Positions 35,311 through 48,871 of a stretch of DNA of 64,000 bases are shown piece after piece; position 1 is the first letter of the stretch; each line of letters opens with the position of its first letter. The notes beneath the pieces were generated by a model. The model was not told where the DNA came from, did no database searches, and saw only the letters and a program-made list of their open reading frames with translations. A program made the translations under genes and the position numbers. The stretch is from Paralvinella palmiformis (taxonomy: Eukaryota; Annelida; Polychaeta; Terebellida; Alvinellidae). Where the stretch lies: contig JAODUP010000489.1 in NCBI GenBank assembly GCA_025642065.1, forward strand, positions 163,501 to 227,500. The letters run 5' to 3'.

Positions 35311-37133
35311 TTATACGCATTTTAAATATACAAAATAATGCAGTGATCGATGACAGTGCTGATTGATAATAGGATGTTAACCAAAATAAAAAGCAAAAAC
35401 TTCGATTACCTCTTCGATTTTATTGTTTCCATGACCTAAACCACAAAAAGGTACTAATATATTGCTTTTATTTCATTATGTGGTATTTCATTATCAGAAC
35501 TACCCAGAACAGCCAGGTCAGTTGAGCATACTATGTCATTTACCCCCCCCCCACCCCAAAACAAATACAGTGCAGGATTTATTGTTAAAAAGATCAAAGT
35601 ATGTGACTGTTATGCAAAGACAATATGTTTGGATAGAATGATTTTGTTGAAACTAGAATTATGCTGATGTCAAAGTTGGATTATAAATGCCAATTTTGAT
35701 TTATACGGTGTTCTCTAACAGACAGAGGTTAAGCGTACTGTAGTCATAATATATTTGTTTGTGTATATATACTGTATGCAGAAGTGATATCATCTCTAGT
35801 CACCCTAATACTGGAGAATGATAACTTGTAATAATATTATCTGTTTGAAAATAAAATGCTATATGCTACTTTCACAAGACTTCCAATATGCGTCACTGAT
35901 AAGACATCATTTGTTGCTTTAATGTATGTTAAATTGCATATTGAGGATTTCATAAGCTGTATCATAACATTAGATTATTGTTCACCTTTAGCCACAGAGA
36001 ACAGAACTATATAAATATTTCTGTAACATTTGTATAATATACACACACATCTCTTTGTAACTATAATATAGTGATTGGCGACTTAGCATTATCTATCATC
36101 TAAGTGTATATCACGGGAATATTGAATAAGAATATCAGATAGTCTCTATATCAAACTGACTAGTATTTGAGACGATGGGATCTATATAGGCATATATAGT
36201 TCAGTTGTGAAAAGCAATTGAAGTAAGTTAAGCCAAACCGATTTAAAACTTATAAACTGTCTTAAATAGCCAACCCTAGTCTCTAGTCATGCATATAACT
36301 GGATCTGAAGATCTAGTATTTTCTATCAATTAATTGAACGCAAAAGCGATTTCATCTTTTCAAAACTGTATTTATTTCCAGCGGAAATATCAAGCAACAA
36401 ATAACAGTCGTATTTTGCCTTGTTGATAAAATTGATAGGCAGCAAATCCGTTACAACCAGTCGGAGTTTTTAATTTGATCACTTGTTGACTGCACTCGAC
36501 TGCAGCATCCCCTTTTCCTTGCCGCTTGGTACGCTCCGATCTCACGAGAATAATGCCTACTTTCGCCTCTAATTATATTGCAGTATTTGATATAGTTACA
36601 TCCACGTCCCTCTGTTCGTGCATTTGTGTTTTGTGCGCGCACATAGCTGTTGTGTATAACCTCATAGACCAGACGTCGTTTGAGTGAATCATTATTTTGC
36701 TAAGCCTGGGCATAAACCACCCCTGACACACCTATATGGCTGAAAGGGTTGGCTGCTCGCAAAGAGCTGATAAGGTCCACGCTTTTTTTACAAGTGGATG
36801 AAACATGCTACAAGCAGGAAATGTAGTAGTTCTCAATTGCTTAATTTAGTTACCGCTGTAGCTGCACTGTCAAGCATAATATATTAATTCTCTAACAGAA
36901 TGTACAGTGAAAATATTAAAAAGCCAGAAAGTACTAGTTGTCTATATCAGGCTTTCTTGATCAACATAGATGGTCATTATTCTGCCAAAGTGTGTTTTAT
37001 GAGCATATAGAGATTTAGAAATATCGCCGTGGTGAAAGGCATTTTCTAATACCACATCATAATAAACCACCACTCACTGAAGTTGTAATTGGTCGCTTTT
37101 CCATTTAGTAACTGCTTGTCGTAAATGTCGAGC
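35311..37133. other. Intergenic, AT-rich, nothing recognised
   Basis: C-rich run CCCCCCCCCACCCC at 35544-35558. No gene or element identified. Confidence 0.5.
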
Positions 37134-37345
37134 AATTTGTAAAACGGTCCGTGCAGTCGTGCTTCAATGTGTTCGCCTCCTAGCTGTTACAACGATATGA
37201 CTCGTGGTAAAATGTCAACGTGCCAGTTTTTCTTCAAACAGTAATTCATCTTAGTGAACCTTGCCGTGTCACGGTGAGCACTGTCTTGTAACATTGTGGA
37301 CTAGACAAGTGTTGTGAGGAAAAACAACGTATGCACTTCTGCACT
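37134..37345. repeat. Dispersed repeat E, copy 2 (tandem pair, first member)
   Basis: Aligns with 37960-38165: shared order TTGTAAAAC, CTAGC, AAAATGTCAAC, TAAT.CATCTT, TGAACC, CGCCGT/TGCCGT, AAGTGTT, AAAACAACGTA. Identity looks moderate. Confidence 0.68.
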
Positions 37346-37916
37346 GTATTTGTTTCGCGGTGTATATAATTTGTAATGGATATATTTATAGGTGTATACA
37401 ATGTTGCCACTCAGCTTCTGGATATCCCGAATAACATCAGCCGTATAAACCGTTGTCAGTGAATTACATTACTGAGGAATATTTCCATGGCTTTATTTCC
37501 GATTAAGCTTGTGGGAAATTGTGAATATTGTAGGTAGGCGGATTCTTCGATTAATGTGTGCCCTAGTGTCGTGCACCATTGTTTCTGAACGTGATTAGAT
37601 TTGTTCTTATTCCGCTAAAGCATTCATTACTAGAAATTTAAATGTCGAATTCATTGCTTTCCAGACACCACTCCGGTGGTTTGTCAGCGTTTTTAACCTG
37701 TTTGGCAGCGCTGGTCCAACAACATCTAGATCACCAATTTAATGTATCAGAATTAATCAGAAAATAAATGTCCTCAATTCTGTGTTATTATTCTTACAAC
37801 CTCTCTATTCTCGTTGATCAGAACCACCAAATCTTTCTACAGTTTGTCTAGACAGCCTTTGTTCGTAGAAGTAGAGGGGAGTAATGGGTTCCAATTATGC
37901 ATCGCCTCTAGCCAGC

Positions 37917-37918
<2 letters not shown>
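37346..37918. other. Spacer between the two repeat-E members
   Basis: No recognised content. Confidence 0.4.

Positions 37919-37953
<35 letters not shown>
37919..37953. repeat. (TA)n microsatellite
   Basis: 17 TA units just before repeat E copy 3. Confidence 0.95.
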
Positions 37954-37957
<4 letters not shown>

Positions 37958-37959
37958 TT

Positions 37960-38165
37960 GATTTGTAAAACCGTTTAGCGGTGTATTCCTATTTCAGCGC
38001 GTTCTCTTCCTAGCCATAGTAATGAGATAACTCGGGGCAAAATGTCAACTTGTCGGTTTTTGTTCAAAGACTAATCCATCTTCCTGAACCCCGCCGTTTC
38101 TCCATGGACTACGCCTTATAGCATGGTGAGCCGGAATAAGTGTTACGAAGTAAAACAACGTACTT
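37960..38165. repeat. Dispersed repeat E, copy 3 (tandem pair, second member)
   Basis: See the copy at 37134. This copy is also the closest to 32733-32850 (CGCGTTC, GCCAT, GGCAAAATGTCAACTTG). Confidence 0.68.
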
Positions 38166-39023
38166 GCATCGGGCATTTTTATGGCTTTATTATGTATATG
38201 GTATCACTTATGTCATGCCAACTTCCATACGGTGTTCTGCGTTTCTCCTTGGACAGGTTAACATTCTGTTTCATAACTTACCGCAGTCAGCATCCATGAG
38301 CGTATCTTCGGTGTTCAACCAACGACATTATTATTGTTGTTGTTATTGATCGGTTAGCCGGCGATGCTTCAGCAGCATCTAGACTTTAATTGCACGACGT
38401 CGGATTTGTTGACAGAACAGATATTCTAAACTCGCTTTCGTTTTGTCATCAACCTAGAATTATATCGTGACTATTTTTGCTGACAAAAATCGTCGCATTC
38501 ATTATGCATTTCCCAAAGTTACCAAAACCAGCTAGTTTGTAGAAGCTGGACAAGGGTGTCAAAATCTGTGGTGTATGCTTTGGGTGATAAGTTACTTCGA
38601 AGACTTTGGTTCCTGGTCGGTTTCCATATATTGAAATGCTTAATTTTGTAGGAAACGTATTACTTAGAAGAAATTCTGATTTTTTTCTGGTGTTTATCAT
38701 AGATATAACTAAATCTTAGTATTAACTCAGAACTAAGTCGATATTTCGTTCTAGTGTGTATTTGCAATATAACTATGTTTACTAAATGCGGAACAAACTT
38801 CAACTACACTTTGTGCAGTAAACTAATTAGGCTATATGAAGCTAATCACGTGTTCACAATAATTTGTCATCATATATTGAATAGTCATGTGAAAGAACAA
38901 TGTTCCGTTTGTTTCCATGGAAACAAGGACGACTGGCATCTGTAGCAAACTATATTGTCATTAATTCATAATTGGTTGATATCTCCCTTTGCGACAATAT
39001 ATATATGGCTTTATTGTACTATA
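38166..39023. other. Intergenic, nothing recognised
   Basis: Chance frames only. Confidence 0.45.
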
Positions 39024-39025
39024 TA

Positions 39026-39112
39026 CAGTAAATCCTCTTTATAACGCTACATTTGGACCGGAAAAATTACGTTCTAAAGAGGGTGGCGTTCTAAAGAGGT
39101 CTGATTTAGACA
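39026..39112. mobile_element. Pogo/Tigger terminal fragment
   Basis: TA then CAGTAAATCCTCTTTATAAC, and further GTTCTAAAGAGGGTGGCGTT. The latter is the reverse complement of 22142-22170 in the 21.5 kb element. The fragment has its own subterminal inverted repeat CCTCTTTATAACGC / GCGTTCTAAAGAGG. The other end was not found. Confidence 0.6.
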
Positions 39113-39347
39113 AATTTTTATCAATTCACAATAAAACCTATTTTGTTTATCTACGTTGCTTACTTGGATATGAATGTGAATGTATATCAATTAACAACAC
39201 TACTCATACTCACATTCACACAAAGATGCATTTGGTAAATAAAACCTGTTTGGACGTTAGTGAGGAAATGTTCTTCATACTGAGTTGAGGATTTGTAATG
39301 CACGTAATGTCACATTCTCTACCTTTGGATTCCATGAATTCCGCGTA

Positions 39348-39348
<1 letters not shown>

Positions 39349-39387
<39 letters not shown>
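39349..39387. repeat. (TA)n microsatellite
   Basis: 19 TA units. Confidence 0.95.
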
Positions 39388-39389
<2 letters not shown>

Positions 39390-39697
39390 GAATATATATT
39401 TCCAATTTGTTTAGCGAACTACTTAAAGAATCGTCATAGTCAATTACTGCTTTCATCTGTATTTTTATTGTTGCGATGAATATTTTAATATAACGGCTAT
39501 ATACATTGTAGCTATTGTCAGGTTGTTGATGTGGCTAAGTGTTTTCGCTTAATTCTATTAACATGAGAGACCCCAAAAATAGAAAAGTCGCGATATTTCT
39601 TTCCATGTTTGTGGAAAAACAAAATTTCAAAGGCAAGTATAATCAAAAACATAGATAGTAATTATATTTATATGAATGAATCAACACAGTGTATGCG

Positions 39698-39699
<2 letters not shown>

Positions 39700-39751
<52 letters not shown>

Positions 39752-39861
39752 GTCTCTCCCTTTGTGTTTGTGTGTGTATGAGTTTTGTATATGTGTATCT
39801 GTGTGTATGTCTATATCTCTATCTATGTCTGTGTCTGTCTGTCTGTGTGTGTGTGTGTGTG

Positions 39862-39923
<62 letters not shown>
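39700..39923. repeat. (TA)n and long (TG)n microsatellites
   Basis: (TA)24 at 39700-39748, a degenerate TGT/TCT stretch, and (TG)n at 39845-39923 with one slip. Confidence 0.95.
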
Positions 39924-39925
<2 letters not shown>

Positions 39926-40074
39926 AAGCAACTGCTGACCTTTTGTATCCAATTTTGAGTGAGTGGGTGAGTCTCATATTTCTTCTTGGTGTCTGTCACA
40001 TCGGTGCTATATGGCTTAAAGGTTATGCCCTAAGGGAAATGAAATACTGAAGACAGAAATTCAACTCATATAAG

Positions 40075-40145
40075 TATCACTGGCATTTGATCTCACGTCC
40101 TAGAACTCTGGAGCTAGGTACTCAACCAGTTACGCCAGGGCCTGG
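40075..40145 (-). repeat. Degenerate tRNA-like sequence within duplication F
   Basis: Minus strand: CGTAACTGGTTGAG (A-box-like), then GTGAGATCAAATGCC (decayed B box). A matching, more decayed version sits in copy 2 near 44990-45050. Confidence 0.4.
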
Positions 40146-40870
40146 GCATGAATGTAAATAGAACTATTAAAAGCCGTGAAACTGCGCAGATTCTCATAAA
40201 ATCTAAATACGAATCTCCCGAATTTGCATAAATTTGCAACTAAAACAGTTTCGAATGCATTAATTTCTAGTCATCATTTCGAGCTTAACAATGTTGGTAT
40301 TTTTTAGACTACGTTTATGGCCATGTTAGATAAAATGTGTCCGGCGACTTCTAGCTATTGGCTTAACCGTGAAAGGTGTGTCATGACACAGTACGGTAGG
40401 CAATAGGTTTCGTGCTAGCATTATATAAGCCATTAAGATGTCAATATACACTACATAGTTGGTAGCCTGTTATCACTGGGCCACATTTCAGTCTAACGAA
40501 GCTATTTGGAGAACAGCGAAGCTTTTATGACACTCTGTCGGAGCATTATTGTAGTACAGTAAACAGCTATTATGCTAACCATAATGGTAGCATGTTGAAC
40601 TAGCCGTAACAGAAGCCACACACACAAGCAAACACATATACACATACGTACACAACAACCACTTATCTTCCTAATTACCCTAAAGATCGCAGATATGTTT
40701 TAGGTACTCGGTTTACTGTTATTGCAGGCGTTGTTTTTCAGCTCAAGTCTTTCCCCAGCACTAACTCCCAATAATTTACAGTGCTAGGGCGTTTAAAGTG
40801 ACGTTTACACGTTTATTTTGACATTTAGCGATAAGAGCGGCTATGGCAAAGGAAGAGACAGTTGGCACAA

Positions 40871-42418
40871 GGAGAGTCACGATCACGAGCATGCACCGAA
40901 GCAGGGATGTATCAATGTAATTCCAAAAACGTTCAGATCTGCTTCGACGCATATTTCACCGGGTACCGAGCTTAGAAATGGTTTCTGTCATGATGCTTTA
41001 GTTATCTGAGAGTATGTATTTATAAGTTGACATTTGTACACTGTGATACTCCATAGAAACGAGTTTAGTATGGCAAGTTGGGATGAACTTTATATAAATC
41101 TTTTTACACTAACAACGTCTCAGTGTTTTTTTTTGTGTGTCTGGCATATACAACTCGATCTGTCTGTTTTCATATGCAATTCATATATTAAGGGCGAGGA
41201 AGATCAAACGATTTTTGTTATTAAGTTACTATAAATAGCGAGAAATAAGAATTACCTTGCGATAAATTCAAGCTCAGATAAATAGAATGATTGACAAGTT
41301 AATGTTCTATAGATTTTAGGTTTAATTTGTTTTTCCTCAATGTACATTAAATGTTTTATGATTCTAAACTACTCAAAGTATAATTGTTTAGTTGATAGGA
41401 AAAAAAACCCAAAAAAACTAAACATGAGCACCTCTGAGGAGGGATTTTCAGCTATCCATTTCGATTGTCATATTTTACAATCATGTCTTTTACGATTCAG
41501 TTTAATTTCGACAACATTGATTAATAACCTTGTTTGAATCAAGTATACCGTTTTAATATTGTTTAAAGGTCGTGAAAATAAAGTGCTCCAATTATAGACC
41601 AGTGTCCCGGACGACGCAGTTTTCAGAGATTCTTTAAACGTTCTTAATAATAGGCTAACATTAGTTTATTACGGCTTAGGCTGTACAAGTTTAGCTTTAA
41701 TGATGCTAATAGAATAACTGACAACTCGTTTAGACAATAATTTTAGTACATTTTAGGCATTTTTGTTTCGTTTCCAAAAAGCGTTTCATGCTGAAAGTGA
41801 AGTTTGGGGTAGAGATTCCTTGGCTGTCGCCTATTCGGCACGGCCACCTGGTGTCGATTTTCTGTTACTATTGATAATTTGCCGTTAATGAGTAAACTGC
41901 GGCGTTTGGGAATTAGAAGTATATCATGGAACTGAATTGAAAGCTGCTTCTCCAATCTGACTTAGTCTGTTCAGTTTAATGGTGCATTAATGCAATAAAA
42001 TGATGATTATAATTGACATTTTACAAGATTGAATTCTAAGGTCTATAGTAAAAATACTTTATATAAATAATTATGTTAATATCTCCTACAAATCGATATT
42101 AATTCCGTTGACAGATAAACATGACTATCTTATACATTGACAAAAGGTTTAAAAATTGTAAATGAGGTAAGCAATAACAAATTAGAGTCCTCACTAACTG
42201 GCTTACGAATGACACATTTTCATTAACATTTAAAAGATACATTTTATTATATTCTCTAACGAGCATGTAGTAGAATATAAACGAGTTTGTGTGGAATAGA
42301 AAAAGGTTTTAGTAGCTATAATTATAGATTTATTAATTGACAATAAACTAACAACTGGCTGAATATGATAGAATTTCTGAACAGATAATATCCAAAAGTT
42401 TGCCAATTCAAGTTAGAG

Positions 42419-42423
<5 letters not shown>
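40871..42423. other. Intergenic, AT-rich, with a SINE-A core fragment
   Basis: GGTAGAGATTCCTTGGCTGT at 41809-41828 continues the core motif shared with 9309-9342. Otherwise nothing is recognised. Confidence 0.5.
41811..41845. repeat. Fragment of SINE-A core
   Basis: GGCTGTCGCCTATTCGGCAC matches the core at 9309-9342 and 8833-8866. Confidence 0.5.

Positions 42424-42493
<70 letters not shown>
42424..42493. repeat. (AAT)n microsatellite
   Basis: About 23 AAT units. Confidence 0.97.
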
Positions 42494-42496
<3 letters not shown>

Positions 42497-42667
42497 AAAA
42501 AGAACAAGAATAACAATAATAACAACAACAACAAAAAAAACACTTTAATTTGATTTATTTTGTATAATAATGTAATTACATATAATAACACTAAAATACA
42601 TAGATACATCAAAGTGCCAGGATAGCACAAGAAAGTGAAAACACTTATTTCCATTTTGGTCATGAGA

Positions 42668-42930
42668 AATAATAATAATAAAAATGGCCGAATTGGTAGT
42701 TATTTTATGTGGCTTAACTACCTCACATGAGAGAGACGCATATGGTTTGTAATTTACTGCTTCAACATGGGGATTAAATCTAAATAAATTTAGAATTTAC
42801 AATATATGGCATATTCGGCGGAGAAAACCTTGCCAGTTGCCTGGTTAGATGAAAAACTCCTCATATAGTGATATAGCCAGGATTCGAACCTCCGACCTCC
42901 CGACTGACCCACTAGTCCATAGAGGCGATA
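42668..42930 (-). mobile_element. Probable tRNA-derived SINE, family related to B
   Basis: Minus strand from 42930: GCCTCTATGGACTAGTGGGT (A-box-like), B-box GGTTCGAATCC, then a body and a tail region that is (AAT)n on the plus strand at 42668-42682. No target duplication was found. Confidence 0.55.
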
Positions 42931-43109
42931 CATTTTCCCTATTAACATTGAAGGGATTACACTCATTATTGTTCTAAATGTTTTATGATTCTGAAATTAG
43001 AGGTTACAGTTATTAGTCAAAGTTAGACAATATATATTTATTATAGACACAATTAATAAAAGATGTAGCAAAATTAGTTAATGTGATTATATATATCAGA
43101 TTTAATACA

Positions 43110-43110
43110 T

Positions 43111-43156
<46 letters not shown>
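43110..43156. repeat. Compound (AC)n(TA)n microsatellite
   Basis: Eight AC units then 16 TA units. Confidence 0.95.
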
Positions 43157-43159
<3 letters not shown>

Positions 43160-43941
43160 GTTTTATATTCTAAAATGTATGGACATAATGTATTAAAAGA
43201 AATTAATTATTATGTACGATACATAACTTGTTACTTTATATTAAAAGTTAGTGTTGTTTTATGTGAGTGTTCATCAGGAAACCTTGATAGTTTCGTATTT
43301 TCCTAGTCAATATTTATATTAACTTTTAAAATGTTTGATACTTTTATTCAGCAGGCTGAAAATGTCAAAAAAGGTGTATTTCATCTTATTGTATTGTAAT
43401 GTCTATAGAATGAAAGTATTGATGATTATATACAAGCTGAAGTATTTTTGGTAATATGGAACTATTATTTGACTTTAGACCTTGAAGTGACATTTTCTTT
43501 GTCAATAAATAAAATATTATCGAATACAATGAATATTGATATAATTTTGTATAGTATGGTTTATTGTCATTTTGTCATTGAAAGCTATCAATTAAGAATA
43601 AGCTATGTTTTCACTCTTCTATGTTTTACTGTATGTATTTGTCTACTGTACTTCGGCGCTATATACCAGCATTATTTCAGCTTTCGCGTGCTTTAACTTT
43701 CAGCCTATGGTGTTCTAAGAGTCAAATGGAACAGAATATGGACAGGATGATAGGATCTTATCCAGCTGTCAGTCAGTAAAGATCAAAGAATAATCTAATT
43801 ATGATAGATAGGTATAAAATATTCATGTAAGTAAATGTATATAGTGAAAAGAAAGAAACGAAATATGTTTTTGTTGTCTGCTCGTTAGATAGTCTACATA
43901 ACAAAGGATGAAGTGCATATTAAATAAGCAAATATTCTTGC

Positions 43942-43985
<44 letters not shown>

Positions 43986-44616
43986 CAAGTACAACAAATA
44001 TAGACATTAATACACAAATACCAGTGATGGATTTTTGCAATGGCACAGGTGTTTCCGCAAAATCCTGTTTTGTTTATTTAACTGATGTTAAAATTTAATT
44101 GTAAACTAATCTCGGCTGAAAATATATTGGCAAAGCATATTGCGTAAAGAGATAACTTGGCAAAACCTTCTGAAGACAGAACCCCACCGGCTTAGTATTC
44201 GTGTCCAATGCTTCGTAAAGATTTGTTCTCAGTGGGTTTTGAGAATGCCAAGGCGATTTCTTCGATGTGGTGTTGTGATTTTGAAATATTGTGATTACAT
44301 CACCAATTTATTCAAATGGGAAGACATCATTGGCTGATTAATATCGGTAAATAGAAAGGTTGCAACGGTTATCTTGTCCTTCTTTGTTTTTGACTCGTTA
44401 TACAGCATAACCTTGATCCATACTGCCCGTAGATAAATTGCACTTTTCACCTGCCTTACAGTTCAGCTGTAATTGTAAGTCAGGATAATTGATGGACTTG
44501 AAGCCGACGTGTTTATCCCATGTTTGGAAAGTATGCCGTGTTGGCTGGCATAAATATTGCGTCTAGTGTCAGCCGTTGGACATGACTCTGTGTTTTGCAA
44601 CGGACGACAGCGACTG
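43157..44616. other. Intergenic, AT-rich
   Basis: Contains (TA)n at 43945-43983 and a stretch at 43690-43850 resembling 34005-34160 (shared TAACTTTCAGCCTATG). No gene seen. Confidence 0.5.
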
Positions 44617-45369
44617 AACAAATTGTCGATGACGTACGCCAAGGTTTCTACATCATTGAAATTCCACTAAAAGACACCCAGAAATTATAAAAGTCGCCAT
44701 ATTTCGTTTCAGCGTTCATAATATTTTGAAAGAAAAATCATATTTGAGGCAAGTGATAGTCGACAGACAATGAATAATAACTGTATGTATGTATGTTTTA
44801 TCTATGTGTATTATTACGTCTGCGAGTCCGCTCATATGTGTGTGTGTCCGCGCGCGCGCGCGTGCGTGCGATTTGTTTTCGTTCTCTCTCACCACTAGTC
44901 ACTCATGAGACAAGGGGTAATGAGATAGGTCCATGGAAAATTAGATAAAGTGCAAGCTTTTTACTGAAGAATGATACATCCTGCAAATGCAGACATCACT
45001 GGCAATTAAACTCATGTTTTAAAACCATGATGCTGTTTAATGGCATGAATTTGTATACGTTCTGATTAAAAAATGGAAATACAAATTTCCCGAAAACAGT
45101 TCTGATATAACTAATTTCTAATCATTAATTCAGACTTAACAATGGGAGATGTGGCATGATACAGGACTATAGAATGTGGGTTTCGTGCTAGCATTATGTA
45201 TGCCATTAAGATGTCAGTAGTTGGTGGCCTGTCATGACCGGTTCACATTTCTGTCTAACGAAGTAATTCGGAGAACGTAGAAGCTTTTACGACACTGTGT
45301 CTGAGCATTATTGTAGTGTACTAAACGGCGATTATAGGACCACAGTGATAACGTTCTTGACAAGCCAAG

Positions 45370-45370
<1 letters not shown>

Positions 45371-45411
<41 letters not shown>
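45371..45411. repeat. Compound (AC)n(TA)n microsatellite
   Basis: Nine AC units followed by 12 TA units. The equivalent spot in copy 1 (40618-40655) is only a degenerate AC stretch. Confidence 0.95.
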
Positions 45412-45418
<7 letters not shown>

Positions 45419-45648
45419 CGCACGCACACACATACACACACAACTCTTGTACTACTCTGAAGGTCACAGATACATTTCCGGTACACTTTTTACTGTTTCT
45501 TCAATATTTATCGCCAGTCTGAACTCTAAACTCAAGCAGTTAAAGTCTTTGTTATACAGTAACTCTCAATAGATTACGATGCTAACGCGCCCTAAGTGAC
45601 CTTTTACACTTTTATTTTGCCATTTAGTGGGAGGAGTCAGTGATGCCA

Positions 45649-45694
45649 AGAGAGAGAGAGAGAGCGAGAGAGCGAGAGAGAGAGAGAGAGAGAG
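45649..45694. repeat. (AG)n microsatellite with GCGAGAGA interruptions
   Basis: Purine tract. The matching place in copy 1 reads GGAAGAGACAGTTGGCAC without expansion. Confidence 0.92.
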
Positions 45695-45715
45695 TTGACA
45701 CCGGAAGTTCTGGCC

Positions 45716-46198
45716 GAGATGCATAGATTAAAGCAAAGGAGGATTTGACGAAATAGTTTTTCGGCCGTGGTTATTTCGTTATCTAACTTGATGCTTATGA
45801 AATCAGTCAAGTAAAATAATTAATGTGTCAAATATTGTTAACAAATTTATAAACTATAAGTGCAAAAATCTATCTTCTACTCTTTGAATCATACCTATTA
45901 TCATAAATGGGAATACATTTTTGATGAATCATATTATCTTAACTGAATTTATATTAAGATCTAAAATTTTCTATACCAGTAAATATAATATTATATGAAA
46001 CAACCTAAATTAGCATAAATATTTGTACTCGATCTGGAGCCAAATTTAATATTGATTTTAATATCTTATATAGCATAATTGGTTATCATTTTCTTGTCGA
46101 AGGATGTCGTTTACAGTTAAGTTGTGTATTTATTATTCTACATTTTGTTTTATATAATTATTTAAACGTCCATCTATTAAGTGAATTCTAGCCAATGT
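45716..46198. other. Intergenic, very AT-rich
   Basis: Nothing recognised. Confidence 0.5.
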
Positions 46199-46640
<442 letters not shown>

Positions 46641-46644
46641 ACGG

Positions 46645-47320
46645 ACACCCTGAATGGTGATCCAAAAATTATCCGCTTTCGCATCCAAAACACCTGAATG
46701 TCATGTTTGGCGAATGCCAGCAGCTAACCTATCGCCCGCCATATTGCCTGCTATCATGCAGCTATGGGCGTCGTATTTAATGGACACCAGAGATAAGGGT
46801 GTAACATCTAAAGAAGCGGCGATCACCTGCCAGTTAGAGAGGCTCCTAGTTGGCCGATGATGTTTATTGCCGAACTCCTCCGCCGCCTCTTCGGCGAGGC
46901 TCATTTCCTCGGCGGTGTTCGCTGTCGGGCCGACGTCTCCCCGTCATCGTCGTCGTCGTCATCGTCGACGCAGACATACATAACTCACACCTAGATGCGG
47001 GCCGCAGGCCCTACACCTGCTTAATTGTGGCATAAATCAGTGACCGGATGGCATTTCAGCGCCCCATTTGGTCGTTAACGATAGGACGGGTTACTGCAAA
47101 CTGATGGCCTTCGAGCCGAGCCTGTGGGTCTCATCATAATGGCTGGTACGGCGTCAAGGTCAAACGGGACGTCTCTTAACCCGGAGCGGAAGGTCCAACG
47201 TGAACGATGTCAGTCGCGAGAATGATCGGTCGCCCTCACCCTTCGCTCACCTTTTCAGGCATGAGTTTTCTTGGTTTGGGGTGAAACGGTTTTTATGTTT
47301 CGGCCTTGCCCCTGCGATCG
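46645..47320. other. CpG-rich block, function unknown
   Basis: An abrupt change from AT-rich DNA to CpG-dense, balanced sequence, with a CGTCGTCGTC run at 46948-46960. A 68-codon plus-strand frame (46654-46860) has no known domain. It could be a CpG-type promoter, an enhancer cluster or an unrecognised exon. Confidence 0.4.
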
Positions 47321-48870
47321 TTTTATACGGCGTAATCCCAGAACTTGAGTAAGCGAATGGGTGAGTAAGTACTTTTTTTAGCCTCGGAACGTGCACAGGA
47401 GGATAGACTCTCTAAAGGTGAATTATACAAATACAAGTATTAATTATATTCTAAACCTTATCAAGATGTTAAAGTCTGTGTCAACGTTCTGAAAAACTAA
47501 ACTGGATTATTTAGGCAACATAACCCTATTAGCTAATTGTTCATATTCCGATTGATTTTAGTGTTATTTCTGCAGCACATTTCTAACTTAAGAGTTTTCT
47601 AATGTCATTTATTTCAATTTTAAATCCATTGATAATACTTGATCAAAAAAACACACTCCCTCTGATGACACTACTGATGTCGGCGAAAACGACACAGTCA
47701 ATTTCATTCAGGTGTATTTTAATTCAGTCAAATGACTATGCATTTATATCCAATCAAAGTAATATCCGTTATCGATGTAGCAGAGCTTTTAGTCATCAGT
47801 TTCCTTCAAATTGGTGCAGTTGCTGGACAAATTCGCATCTTTCGGTTGCGATTGTTACGGCACGCTTTCTGGCAGTAATTACTTAAATGGACATTTACAG
47901 CCCAATTACAACGTGATGTAATCCGCGGCTCGACAAATCCGACATTTTATTTTTCGAAATAAGCGTTCTACGTTCGTTTGACCATCATCGAGGGCGAGAT
48001 TTCCCCCCGTCTTTCAGCGTATCACGAATCAGATGCAGCATTCGCTGGCTCACTCTCACTAATGACGCTAACTCGCCCGATGAGAACAGGTACATCGGCG
48101 ACGTTTATCTCGATGTGCAATTCCGGGATGTACTTCAGGTAATTGTAAATAATATCAGAAGTAATGGCTCTACTGATAGCGGGAAGCTGTCTAATTTGAG
48201 TTAATGGCCTCATTACGCGTCGCACGTGCACCGGATGTTTACTCGATACGGAGCTTGTCAGACACGTGCCATTAGCACTTAATGTTCGATTAACTCATCG
48301 GCTAATCATATTTCTCGTTTCGACGAATCGGGCTTAAGTAGGAGCAGGAATAGGGATAAAGTCGGGGTTAAGGACGCTCCCAGCGAAAACTCACCTGCAC
48401 GACCTACCCCGGTTAGGTAATGAATAGTCTGCCGATTTAAGAGACGGCGCTCGCATCATTACTCCCAGAAGCCATTAGGTTAAACCAGAGTTTTAGTCAG
48501 ATAAATGTCCACTGGAGTTATCTCCGCTCGAGACATTTGTCTCGTAATAAGCCTCTTCGAGATCATCGTACGGTGGAACATCAACTCAGTAATTGCCGTC
48601 TATTGACGAGAGAACTGATTTAAACTTGTAAAAAAGTATATAGACTTGCACAAATTTGAACCCACCCGAGTTTGAGGTTTACAATTGGTTCACTGATGTC
48701 ATCGTACGTGTCTTAAAACGCATCTAAAATGAAGCAAAGATAAACGAGCGTGTGTACCTTAATCAAGCGTAGTTGCTTTAAGGCGCCTCACAGCGTGAAC
48801 ACAGAATTGATACGTTTTGGGGCTCACATAACTCAAACACATGTTATCCAGAAATCCACAAATACAATAA
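47321..48870. other. Intergenic; second CpG-retaining block 47930-48600
   Basis: The 47930-48600 stretch is CpG-dense with many TAAT-type homeodomain-like cores. No coding domain seen. Confidence 0.4.
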
Positions 48871-48871
48871 T

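Larger units (their letters stand above)
39510..40870. repeat. Diverged segmental duplication F, copy 1
   Basis: Collinear with 44617-45715. Anchors: AAAAGTCGCGATATTTCTTTC (39579) vs AAAAGTCGCCATATTTCGTT (44688); TTTCGTGCTAGCATTATAT (40408) vs TTTCGTGCTAGCATTATGT (45181); GAGCATTATTGTAGT (40541) vs (45303); CACGTTTATTTTGACATTTAG (40808) vs the equivalent near 45608. It contains a (TA)n/(TG)n insert at 39700-39923 that copy 2 lacks. Confidence 0.78.
44617..45715. repeat. Diverged segmental duplication F, copy 2
   Basis: Collinear with 39510-40870. Its own microsatellites are different: a TG/CG tract at 44836-44870, (AC)n(TA)n at 45371-45411, and (AG)n at 45649-45694. Confidence 0.78.
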
